A stretch of 62,714 nt of DNA from contig WTGF01000066.1 of NCBI GenBank assembly GCA_011525385.1, positions 1-62,714 on the forward strand. The letters are read 5' to 3'. Below the pieces are notes generated by a model. The model was not told where the DNA came from, ran no database searches, and saw nothing but the letters and a program-made list of their open reading frames with translations. Origin of the DNA: Chloroflexota bacterium. Its GTDB lineage: Bacteria > Chloroflexota > Anaerolineae > Aggregatilineales > Phototrophicaceae. A program made the translations under genes and the position numbers. Shown one piece after another: positions 8,226 through 16,065 of the stretch (position 1 is its first letter; each line of letters begins with the position of its first letter).

Positions 8226-10733
8226 ATGCCTGTACGCTCTCTGCATTTGCATCGATTGTTTCCCCTGCTGCTGCTGTTTCTGTTGCTGCCGGTCAGCGCC
8301 CAGCAGAACTTCCAGGATGTTATCGAAATGGGGGTCGAGGTCGGTTTCGATTCCTTCTTCCGCACCCGCCAGTGGACACCGGTGCGCGTCGAACTTGGCA
8401 ACAACGGCGAATCCATCAAGGGTCGCCTGGTGATACGTCCGGAGACCTCCGGCACAGTGGTAGGCAACGCCTTCAGCACCTCCATTGACTTGCCAAATGG
8501 CGCGCGGAAATCCGCCACAGTTTACATACAAGCGCGTTCCTTCCCCGATTTGATTCGCGTCGAACTAATCGATGAAGACGGCGTCATTCATGCCACGCGA
8601 GAAGCCAGGCTGCATGACTTGCGGCCTGGCGATCAACTCTACGCCGTGGTTAGCGGTCCCAACGTCATCGCGCCGAACCTTTCCGGCGTCCACATCGGGG
8701 GCGCCGCGGCGGAGCAGGCGCTCTGGCAGATTCACGAAATCCCGGAAAAAGCAATGGCTCTGCAATCGCTGGATGCGATGCTGCTGATCAACGTCAATAG
8801 CGAAAGTCTATCCAGCCCGCAACGGACAGCGATACGACGCTGGGTGCGGGACGGCGGGCACCTCATCGTGATTGGCGGTCCCGGGGCGCAAGCCAGCGCG
8901 CTGGCGCTGGGCGAAATAATGCCATTGCTGCCAGAAGACAGCCGCTCTCTCGATGACATCAGCGCGCTCGCGCGATTTAGCGGTGACAGCATCAACCAAC
9001 TACGGGAGCGAACGATAGTCGCGGTCGGCTCTCTGCATGAAGACGCGCAGGCGCTCGTCGAGCAAGACGGCCTGCCCCTTCTGGCGCGGCGCGAGATTGG
9101 CGCCGGACTGGTAGACTTTCTGGCGATTGATCCGACCTTGGAACCGCTGGCGAGTTGGGAGCAAATCAGCCGTCTATGGATGGCGATACTGGCCTCTCGG
9201 GCGCCGCATCCGACTTGGGTCTCGGGCTTCACGCGCCCGGAATCGGGAGCGGAAGCGGTCGCGAACCTGCCCGGGGTAGACCTGTTGCCGCCTTTGCAAA
9301 CGCTATGTCTGTTCCTGGCTTTATACATCGCATTGATCGGACCGGTCAATTATTTCATGCTGTCGCGGATCAAGCGCAGCGGATGGGGCTGGGTCACCAT
9401 TCCCCTGGTAATTGTCGTCTTTACAGGAATCGCCTGGACAGTCGGCTTCAGCCTGCGCGGCACCGAGATTATTGTCAGCCGGCTCAGCGTCGTGCAATCC
9501 TTCCCGGATAGCGACGAGGCGCGGCTGGACCAGGTCATCGGCTTGCTGTCGCCCCGGCGCGCCACTTATTCGCTGGACGTGCCGGAGGATCACTTCCTGG
9601 CGGTAGCCGGCGCGACTACGCCAAGTACGCTTTTCGCGAGCAATACCATCCAGACTTCGACCGAAATCCGGCAGGGATCGCGCTTTGGCGCGGGGGACTT
9701 CACCATCGACGGCGGCATCTTTGCCAATTTCGCCATCGCGGGGCACATAGCGCGGCCGGCGATCGGCGGCAGCTTCGCGCTCGACTTTGAAATCCTCGAA
9801 AGCGGACGGATGGCGGGGACCTATCAAGGCGTCATCCGCAACGACAGCGACATCACCTTGCGCGATGCGGTCATCCTGGGTCAAGGGCTGGACTATCCCC
9901 TGGTCGGCGACTTCGCGCCCGGTGATATTCTGGCGTTGGACGGGCAGACCTTGCGGGCCGACATCGCCGATTACCCAACACAGCCCAACCAACTGGAACT
10001 CGCCCTCATAGCGCCGGCCTACAGCACGTCGCCGTTTTCAAGCAGCAAAACCACCATGTCGCTGAAACAAATCCAGGGCGAACGATTCCTGCGCACACGG
10101 GCTTTCCTCAATGTACAATCGGTCGCTGAAAAACAGGCGGCGCGGGAACAATCCTTCCTGGCGAGTTTCGCGCTCGATCAATTCAACTCAACAGCGCGCG
10201 GGACGAAGCTGTACCTCGCCGGGTGGGACGATAGCTGGCCGCGGGATCTGGAAATCGAGGGAGCGGCATGGAGTTCCATTGATTCCACACTCTATTTGAT
10301 CGAACTCGATGTCGAAATCAATTTGCCCAGGGTACGGGCGACGCTGCCATCCGAATACTTCAGTTGGATCACCTTGAGCCGTGATGGCATAATTGGCAAT
10401 GGCACCGAGAATTTCAGCCTGTATGAAGGACAGTCGGTGGAATTCCTGCTCAGGCCGCTACCTGGCCTGGCCATGGACAAGGTAGAGCGGATGCAGCTCG
10501 AGATCGATCGTGGCGGCGGCTATGCGCAATCGCTGGACATCGAGCTGTTCAACACCATGACAAACGAATACGACGCTTTCGGGTATCGCGAGGGCGACGA
10601 ATTGGACCTTGTAAATCCACAGGCCTACCTCGCCGCCAACAACGAAGTCCAAATTCGCCTGAAATTCGACGAAGGGGTTGGCACAGCGCGCGTTCGGAAA
10701 ATTCGCATCGAGCAGACCGGCAGCTACAATTGA
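8226..10733 (+). CDS. large exported membrane-anchored protein, ABC-transporter-associated, unknown
   Basis: This 835-residue protein has a strong signal peptide (LLLLFLLLPVSAQ). It continues with an extracytoplasmic beta-rich region and a segment resembling the glutamine-amidotransferase-like fold found in DUF4350/Gld-type proteins (RRWVRDGGHLIVIGGPG, about 203-219). Two membrane segments follow near residues 357-378 and 389-410, then a long beta-rich C-terminal part. I do not recognise a named family. It is followed after 16 bp by an ABC ATPase, and I infer that the two form a membrane complex, as in gliding or export systems where a large amidotransferase-like protein accompanies an ABC unit. 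No permease gene lies beside them. Confidence 0.8.
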   Translation: MPVRSLHLHRLFPLLLLFLLLPVSAQQNFQDVIEMGVEVGFDSFFRTRQWTPVRVELGNNGESIKGRLVIRPETSGTVVGNAFSTSIDLPNGARKSATVYIQARSFPDLIRVELIDEDGVIHATREARLHDLRPGDQLYAVVSGPNVIAPNLSGVHIGGAAAEQALWQIHEIPEKAMALQSLDAMLLINVNSESLSSPQRTAIRRWVRDGGHLIVIGGPGAQASALALGEIMPLLPEDSRSLDDISALARFSGDSINQLRERTIVAVGSLHEDAQALVEQDGLPLLARREIGAGLVDFLAIDPTLEPLASWEQISRLWMAILASRAPHPTWVSGFTRPESGAEAVANLPGVDLLPPLQTLCLFLALYIALIGPVNYFMLSRIKRSGWGWVTIPLVIVVFTGIAWTVGFSLRGTEIIVSRLSVVQSFPDSDEARLDQVIGLLSPRRATYSLDVPEDHFLAVAGATTPSTLFASNTIQTSTEIRQGSRFGAGDFTIDGGIFANFAIAGHIARPAIGGSFALDFEILESGRMAGTYQGVIRNDSDITLRDAVILGQGLDYPLVGDFAPGDILALDGQTLRADIADYPTQPNQLELALIAPAYSTSPFSSSKTTMSLKQIQGERFLRTRAFLNVQSVAEKQAAREQSFLASFALDQFNSTARGTKLYLAGWDDSWPRDLEIEGAAWSSIDSTLYLIELDVEINLPRVRATLPSEYFSWITLSRDGIIGNGTENFSLYEGQSVEFLLRPLPGLAMDKVERMQLEIDRGGGYAQSLDIELFNTMTNEYDAFGYREGDELDLVNPQAYLAANNEVQIRLKFDEGVGTARVRKIRIEQTGSYN

Positions 10734-10749
10734 GAGAGCGAGCCCCTCA

Positions 10750-11712
10750 ATGATGGAAGAAGCGATCATCAAAACGCAAGCGCTAAAGAAGTCATTCGGC
10801 GAGTTTGAAGCCTTGCGCGGCATCTCATTGGACGTCCCGGCCGGTTCTATCTATGGATTTGTCGGTCCCAATGGCGCTGGTAAAACCACCACCATGCGCA
10901 TATTGACCACGCTCACCCGCCCCAACGACGGACAAGCGTGGGTCGCGGGTCATTCGGTGCTGGAAGACCGTCGCGCCGTGCGGCGCGCCATCGGTTACAT
11001 GCCCGACGAATTCGGCGTCTATGAAGACTTGCGCGTTTGGGAATACCTGGACTTTTTCGCCGCCTGTTACGACATATCCGAGAACGAGCGCAAGGTGCTG
11101 GTGGCGGACTTGCTGGAATTGGTTGATTTGCAGCATCGCCGCGAAGATATGGTGGACAAGCTCAGCCGAGGTATGAAGCAGCGGCTTTCCCTGGCCCGAA
11201 CACTGGCGCATGATCCGCAGGTGTTGATCCTGGATGAGCCGGCCTCGGGGCTGGACCCGCGCGCGCGCGTCGAGATCCGCGAATTGCTGGGCGAGCTGGC
11301 CAATATGGGCAAAACGATTTTCTTTTCGTCCCATATTCTGGCGGATGTCGAAGACATTTGCTCGCACATCGGCATCGTCGAAGCGGGCGAACTCATCATG
11401 CAAGGCAGTATTGATGAACTGAAATTACAGTTGATGGCGCATCGAGAGATCATCATCACCGTGATGGATCACGAGAACGCCCAAGCTGTATTGAAATTGG
11501 CTGGCGGCATGCGCAATGTCGTCGCTGCGGAAGAGATCACCCCCAAGAACGGTCGCGCGCGCGTACGCGTTGACTTCTCTGGCAATGACGAAGATTTGTC
11601 GAAGCTGAGCAGAGACCTGTTCGAGGGCGAGATCGCCATGCTGGGATTCAACGAAGAGGAAAAAGATCTTGAGCATATGTTCATGCGCGTCACGCGTGGA
11701 CTGGTAACCTAG
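10750..11712 (+). CDS. ABC transporter ATP-binding protein
   Basis: This 320-residue ATPase has Walker A GPNGAGKTT (about 39-47), a Q-loop region, signature LSRGMKQRLSLAR (about 138-150), and Walker B VLILDEPASGLDP (about 158-170). The extra C-terminal roughly 90 residues are typical of DrrA/CcmA/Gld-type ATPases for drug, lipid or cell-surface export. I start at ATG 10750, followed at once by a second ATG; a longer frame would overlap the upstream gene. It forms an operon with the 835-residue membrane protein. The usual partner permease is absent from both sides, so it must be encoded elsewhere, or the upstream protein fills this role. Confidence 0.9.
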   Translation: MMEEAIIKTQALKKSFGEFEALRGISLDVPAGSIYGFVGPNGAGKTTTMRILTTLTRPNDGQAWVAGHSVLEDRRAVRRAIGYMPDEFGVYEDLRVWEYLDFFAACYDISENERKVLVADLLELVDLQHRREDMVDKLSRGMKQRLSLARTLAHDPQVLILDEPASGLDPRARVEIRELLGELANMGKTIFFSSHILADVEDICSHIGIVEAGELIMQGSIDELKLQLMAHREIIITVMDHENAQAVLKLAGGMRNVVAAEEITPKNGRARVRVDFSGNDEDLSKLSRDLFEGEIAMLGFNEEEKDLEHMFMRVTRGLVT

Positions 11713-11739
11713 TCCCATGTCTAACACTGGAGTTTAGCC

Positions 11740-12630
11740 ATGTCGGCATTCACAGCGGATAGGCTGCATATCCAAGCGAATGACAGCGGCAGAGCCGGCG
11801 CCTTTGCCGCGCTCGACGCCAAGCGAGCCGGCTGGGATACGATGAACTTCGCGGCGGTGCGCCTGAGCGCTGGCAGAACGTTCGAGATCGCCATCGACGC
11901 CTTCGAGTACGTAGCCGTTATTCTCAGCGGCCAGTGCAATATCCGCACCAACAAGGGCGATTTTTCTCAAGTGGGTCGGCGCGAGCATGTCTTTGGGGGC
12001 ATGCCCTATGCCCTCTACCTGCCGCCCCATACCGAATTTGAAATTGAAGCCATCAGCGACGATTTTGAGTTCGCCTCGTGCTGGGCGCCAACGGAAAGAG
12101 ACAGTCAGGCGCGCTTGATCACACCAGGCGATGTGGAAATGCAATTGCTGGGAGGCGGCAATGCCTCGCGGCAAATGTGCCGGGTGGTCGGATCGGGATT
12201 TCCGGCGGACCGGATGCTCGTTTACGAGCTGTATACGCCGGGTGGCAACTGGTCGAGTTACCCTCCGCGCAAACACGATACGCACAAGACTGACGAAAAA
12301 GGCAATGTGCTGGAAGCGCAGTTGAACCGTTTTAGCTTCTTCAAGTTCGATCGTCCCACGGGATACGCCTACCAACGCGTTTACAGCGCGGACAAAAGCT
12401 CGAACGCCGTGATAATGGCGCGTCAGCACGATATCGTGACTATGCCGTCCGGATACTATACCTTGGTTAGCGCTCCAGCCACGACAACCTATACGCTCAA
12501 CTTCCTCGCCGGCTCCAGCAGAGCCTTCGCCGCCACGACCGACCCGGACTACGCTTGGGTGGCGGATACCCTCACGGCCAGCGATCCTCGCCTGCCGGTC
12601 GTGGATCTGGGCATGGAAATCGGGCATTAG
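11740..12630 (+). CDS. iolB: 5-deoxy-glucuronate isomerase (IolB)
   Basis: This 296-residue double-cupin protein belongs to the IolB family. IolB isomerises 5-deoxy-D-glucuronate to 2-deoxy-5-keto-D-gluconate in myo-inositol breakdown in the cytoplasm. The diagnostic metal-binding segment GGNWSSYPPRKHDTHKTDE lies near residue 170, followed by a Glu in the second cupin strand. The length is normal for the family (about 270-300). It starts 27 bp after the ABC ATPase. A candidate IolE lies 34 kb away; the other iol genes are not in the window, so the pathway is scattered or partial here. Confidence 0.88.
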   Translation: MSAFTADRLHIQANDSGRAGAFAALDAKRAGWDTMNFAAVRLSAGRTFEIAIDAFEYVAVILSGQCNIRTNKGDFSQVGRREHVFGGMPYALYLPPHTEFEIEAISDDFEFASCWAPTERDSQARLITPGDVEMQLLGGGNASRQMCRVVGSGFPADRMLVYELYTPGGNWSSYPPRKHDTHKTDEKGNVLEAQLNRFSFFKFDRPTGYAYQRVYSADKSSNAVIMARQHDIVTMPSGYYTLVSAPATTTYTLNFLAGSSRAFAATTDPDYAWVADTLTASDPRLPVVDLGMEIGH

Positions 12631-12692
12631 CGCAAGTTCCGCAATTACAGACCCAATTGCTGCCCAAAGCCCGAAAAGTCTAGCAATCTAGC

Positions 12693-12717
12693 CTGCTTGC
12701 CTTCAGCAGCTTTTTTT
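12693..12717 (+). terminator. weak intrinsic terminator after iolB
   Basis: CTGCT (12693-12697) pairs with AGCAG (12705-12709) across a 7-base loop, and is followed by C and seven T residues. The stem is short, so termination may be partial. Confidence 0.45.
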
Positions 12718-12783
12718 GACCCATGCTAGAATGAGCTTGCGTTTGTCAAAACTGTGTTGCGAAACTAAAGGCAAGGAGCGGAT

Positions 12784-14457
12784 ATGCGGCGTCTAATTTT
12801 CCTATTGGGTACGATAATCGTCTTGACGACGGTTGGGACATCTGCGGTTCTGGCACAACAGATCCATATTGTTCAAGCGGGGGAGACCTTGTTTCGGATC
12901 GCCTTGAACTATGGCATTTCGCTGGCTGGACTGGCAGATGCAAATGGCTTGAGCGCGCCATACTTGATTCACGCGGGCAACCAGATAGTCATACCGGGAC
13001 CAAATGCGCCTGCCCCTGCTCCCGCAGGTTCATCGGCAAGCTCCCAGGCGCCGGCGTCTTACACGACGCATACCGTGCAGCCGGGTGAAAGCCTGGCGTC
13101 TATCGCCGCGAAATACGGTGTGACATATCTGGAATTGGCAAGCTTGAATTCGCTGGCCAATCCCGATGTGCTCTTTGTAGGTCAAGTATTGCGGGTTCCT
13201 GCCCCTGCCCCTGCTCCGCCGCCGGCCAGCCCCCAACCCGTTAGCCAACCAGCGACTCAACCTGTCAGCCAGCCCCAGCCAGTGCAGACGACCGGCACCT
13301 ATACGGTACGAGGGGGGGATTCGCTCGCCAAAATTGCGGCGCGATTCAACATCAATTACTTTGAGTTAGCGAAGATGAACGGGATCGTCAATCCGGATAT
13401 CTTGTCGGTAGGCATGGTATTGCGGGTGCCTGGCGCGCCGCCTCCACCGGCGCAACCGGCTCCGGCTCCCCAGGAGAGCGTCGGTCCACCTGTCACAGTT
13501 CCGCCAGCGCCGGTGAGCACAGCGAATACCGGCGGCTTTGAATTGGGCGGACAGGCATTGAGCTTCTCGCATCCCGGTCATATGCACAGTGCGCGCATGA
13601 GCTGGGTCAAGCGCCAGGTCAAATGGCATGGCGAGCCCGCGAGCAACTTCCAGCACGTTATCGACAGCGCCCATGCCAACGGGTTCAAAGTATTGCTGAG
13701 CGTCATCGGCGAACCAGGCGCAATCGCCGCCAATCCGGGCGGCTATTACCAGAGTTTCGCCAACTTCCTGGGTGGTCTGGCGCGCGGAGGCGCGGACGCT
13801 ATTGAAGTCTGGAACGAAATGAATATCGACCGCGAATGGCCATCAGGCTTGATCAGCGGGGCCAACTACACACAAATGCTAAGCGCCGCGTACCACGCGA
13901 TCAAGTCGGCAAATCCGGGAACGCTCGTCATAAGCGGAGCGCCTGCCCCGACCGGCTTCTTCCAGGGTTGTTCCACCAACGGCGGCGATGACGACTGTTA
14001 CATGCGCCAAATGGCCGCAGCAGGCGCCGCTAACGTACTCGATTGCGTGGGCATTCACTACAATGCGGGCATCGTGCCGCCGGACGCGTCAAGCGGCGCG
14101 CCTGTCGGCAGTTCCGGCCACTACTCCTGGTACTTGCCACGCATGATGAATCTCTACCGCAGCTTCTTCCCGACCAAGCCGCTCTGCTTCACCGAGTTGG
14201 GTTATCTGACCGGCGAAGGAATCGGGGCGCTGCCAGGCGGCTTTGCCTGGGCTTCGGGCAATACCCTGGCCGAGCAGGCTTCCTGGCTGGCGGGCGCGGT
14301 CCATCGCCTGCGCGGTTCCGGCTTCACTCGCTTGTTCATCGTGTGGAACGTGGACTCTACGCATTGGAGTTCCGATCCACAATCCGGTTACGCGATCGTT
14401 CGACCGGATGGCAGATGTCCGGCTTGCGACTCTCTGCGCGCGGCCATGGGCGGGTAG
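12784..14457 (+). CDS. secreted protein with three LysM domains and a clan-A glycoside hydrolase domain
   Basis: This 557-residue protein has a signal peptide (TSAVLAQQ) and three LysM repeats at about 22-75, 95-140 and 173-220, each with the pattern VQ.GE.L..IA..Y. The repeats are joined by Pro/Ala-rich linkers. The C-terminal (beta/alpha)8 domain (about 250-557) resembles GH5/GH39-like clan-A glycosidases: the acid/base Glu is in EVWNEMN (about 343) and the nucleophile Glu in CFTELGYL (about 469). LysM binds peptidoglycan or other GlcNAc polymers, so the enzyme is probably held on the cell surface while it cuts a polysaccharide. The ribosome site is AAGGAG, and a strong terminator follows the gene. 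Confidence 0.88.
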   Translation: MRRLIFLLGTIIVLTTVGTSAVLAQQIHIVQAGETLFRIALNYGISLAGLADANGLSAPYLIHAGNQIVIPGPNAPAPAPAGSSASSQAPASYTTHTVQPGESLASIAAKYGVTYLELASLNSLANPDVLFVGQVLRVPAPAPAPPPASPQPVSQPATQPVSQPQPVQTTGTYTVRGGDSLAKIAARFNINYFELAKMNGIVNPDILSVGMVLRVPGAPPPPAQPAPAPQESVGPPVTVPPAPVSTANTGGFELGGQALSFSHPGHMHSARMSWVKRQVKWHGEPASNFQHVIDSAHANGFKVLLSVIGEPGAIAANPGGYYQSFANFLGGLARGGADAIEVWNEMNIDREWPSGLISGANYTQMLSAAYHAIKSANPGTLVISGAPAPTGFFQGCSTNGGDDDCYMRQMAAAGAANVLDCVGIHYNAGIVPPDASSGAPVGSSGHYSWYLPRMMNLYRSFFPTKPLCFTELGYLTGEGIGALPGGFAWASGNTLAEQASWLAGAVHRLRGSGFTRLFIVWNVDSTHWSSDPQSGYAIVRPDGRCPACDSLRAAMGG

Positions 14458-14481
14458 AACATCCGCGACAAGTCAAGCAAA

Positions 14482-14512
14482 AAAAGGGTGAGGCTGGTAG
14501 CCTCACCCTTTT
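14482..14512 (+). terminator. strong intrinsic terminator after the LysM-glycosidase gene
   Basis: GGGTGAGGCT (14486-14495) and AGCCTCACCC (14499-14508) form a perfect 10-bp stem with a GGT loop, flanked by A and T runs on each side. It could work in both directions. Confidence 0.9.
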
Positions 14513-14560
14513 ACTTTCAGATTTTCACGCGCGTCCAGCGCCCCTGTCAACTTGTCGCCT

Positions 14561-14604
14561 TTTCTAACCCCTCCCCCAGCCCCTCCCCGAAGCGTCAGGA
14601 AAGG
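14561..14604. repeat. family B CCCCTCCCC repeat
   Basis: TTTCTAACCCCTCCCCCAGC followed by CCCTCCCC is the common left half of the family B elements found also at 20.3, 21.5 and 25.2 kb. The matching G-rich arm is degenerate here. Confidence 0.6.
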
Positions 14605-14668
14605 TAGTTTATCTAGGAAGATATTAGGGCGGCCGGGTATTTCATATCCTCCAAATTCACCACTCTCC

Positions 14669-14986
14669 TTAGAGCTGATAATCCCCGGTGACACGAACGA
14701 TCTTGTGGCTGTAATTCTCCACATATTCCATCAGCTTGGCCTGCAAATCCGCCCAGTCGGCGCTGGTGATGATCCGGCGCATGGATTCGTCGTCTTCGGC
14801 GATAGCGCCCGCCATGATTTTAGGCATATCGGAATCGGTATAAACGCTGTACCAGGCTTCAATCGGCGTCAGGCCCAACTTTGTTGTATTGGGGACCCAT
14901 TCACGCATCACGAATTCAAAATACTCTTGATCAAGCCCGGGTTTGATGTCCCAGTTCATCAGCAGCTTGACACTTCCGTTTGGCAT
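14669..14986 (-). CDS. small conserved-looking protein, unknown
   Basis: This 105-residue cytoplasmic protein has alternating strands and helices (KLLMNWDIKPGLDQEYFEFV, then RRIITSADWADLQAKLMEYV). This resembles ferredoxin-like dimeric alpha/beta-barrel proteins such as ABM or NIPSNAP-type domains. It has no signal peptide or membrane segment and no catalytic motif that I can name. It lies on the same strand 75 bp downstream of the MBL-fold gene, so the two may be co-transcribed. The fold assignment is tentative. Confidence 0.65.
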   Translation of the reverse strand: MPNGSVKLLMNWDIKPGLDQEYFEFVMREWVPNTTKLGLTPIEAWYSVYTDSDMPKIMAGAIAEDDESMRRIITSADWADLQAKLMEYVENYSHKIVRVTGDYQL

Positions 14987-15060
14987 AGGTTTGCGCTCGC
15001 TTTTGGCGGGTCCTGACCACCACTATAACGCATAATCGCTTCGGGCGTCCAAAGAAGGTT

Positions 15061-15711
15061 TCAAATCAGAACCGAGGACGCTCGCAATAGCACCACCTGC
15101 GTTTGTTCCGGCAGAAGGCTCATTGTCACTCGCAGCGTATCCACCGGTTCCGTCTGCCCGACGCCCATGGCCTTGAGGAAGCTGTCGACGATCGGTCCTC
15201 CGTCGGCGCTGCCGTTCTTGCCATGGTACATAGGAATGACGAGATTGGGTTCGATCAGGCTGATCAATTCCGCCAGTTGTTCATTGGGCAAGCCGGCGCC
15301 GCCATTCACGGGCATCAATAAAACATTGACTTCATCAAGTTGCTCGATCATGGATTGGTCGGGCACCTGCCGCAGCTTTCCCAGATGCAATACGCTTAGG
15401 TTGTTGGAAAACTCGAAAAGGTAAGCAATATTGTCCAAAACACGGTCTTTTGCGGGATCGTGAATATGAAGCTGTATGCCGGTGACAAACAGGTCGCCCA
15501 CCTCATATTCTCCCGGGCCGGAAATCACATAGTCATGGTCTTTAACTTGCTCGACATTGTGTCGAGACAAATCGTGACTGACAGTGACAAGATCGGCGCG
15601 CAGCTTCAGTTCTGGCGCGCCTTTTGCGGGCTTGTGAGGATCGGTCACCACAGAGGTATGGCCGCGCTCGATAATGCGAAAGCAGTTTCTACCAAACCAG
15701 GTGATATCCAA
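15061..15711 (-). CDS. metallo-beta-lactamase-fold protein with degenerate metal site
   Basis: This 216-residue protein belongs to the UlaG-like/Lactamase_B_3 group. It starts with MDITWFGRNCFRI, typical of the family. The signature HxHxDH is altered to SHDLSRHN near residue 46: the first and last His remain, but the second His and the Asp are replaced by Leu and Arg. A late His occurs in IPMYHGK (about 163). Full members hydrolyse lactones or phosphoesters with two metals; this one may bind fewer metals or have lost activity. It lies alone apart from the small downstream gene at 14669. Confidence 0.8.
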   Translation of the reverse strand: MDITWFGRNCFRIIERGHTSVVTDPHKPAKGAPELKLRADLVTVSHDLSRHNVEQVKDHDYVISGPGEYEVGDLFVTGIQLHIHDPAKDRVLDNIAYLFEFSNNLSVLHLGKLRQVPDQSMIEQLDEVNVLLMPVNGGAGLPNEQLAELISLIEPNLVIPMYHGKNGSADGGPIVDSFLKAMGVGQTEPVDTLRVTMSLLPEQTQVVLLRASSVLI

Positions 15712-15821
15712 GATGACACTCCTTCATCGCCAGCTTAGCAAGCATGTTCTAATTGTATCGCGAGACTGATGTTTAGGAAAGTCCGAAGCGGCGGCAGCAG
15801 AGCAATTGCATCGAATTATTT

Positions 15822-16013
15822 TAACCACCGAGGACACCGAGATCACCGAGTTTAGGGTCCTGTGTCTGCTTCCCACTAAATTCCATCACCTGAATACGGC
15901 GAGGTCGTCAGCGAAACTTCATTTGTGGCTGAAAGCAAGCCCGAAACATAGCATGAGCTATGTTTTGCTTTTCTCGGTGTCCTCGGTGTCCTCGGTGTTC
16001 TCGGTGGTTAAGC
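15822..16013. repeat. family D inverted repeat (ACCGAGGACACCGAG)
   Basis: The left arm TAACCACCGAGGACACCGAG at 15822-15850 is mirrored by a right arm with repeated TCGGTGTCC units at about 15974-16013, ending CTCGGTGGTTAA. About 120 bp lie between. The rest of the 15712-16065 gap shows no gene. Tracts of this kind are common in environmental genomes and often give false reading frames rich in HRGHRD or SVSSVSSV, which is the case here. Confidence 0.75.
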
Positions 16014-16065
16014 ATTTTGCTTCAACCACGAAAGATACACTGCCGCGGCGGGTGTCCCAGGCGCT

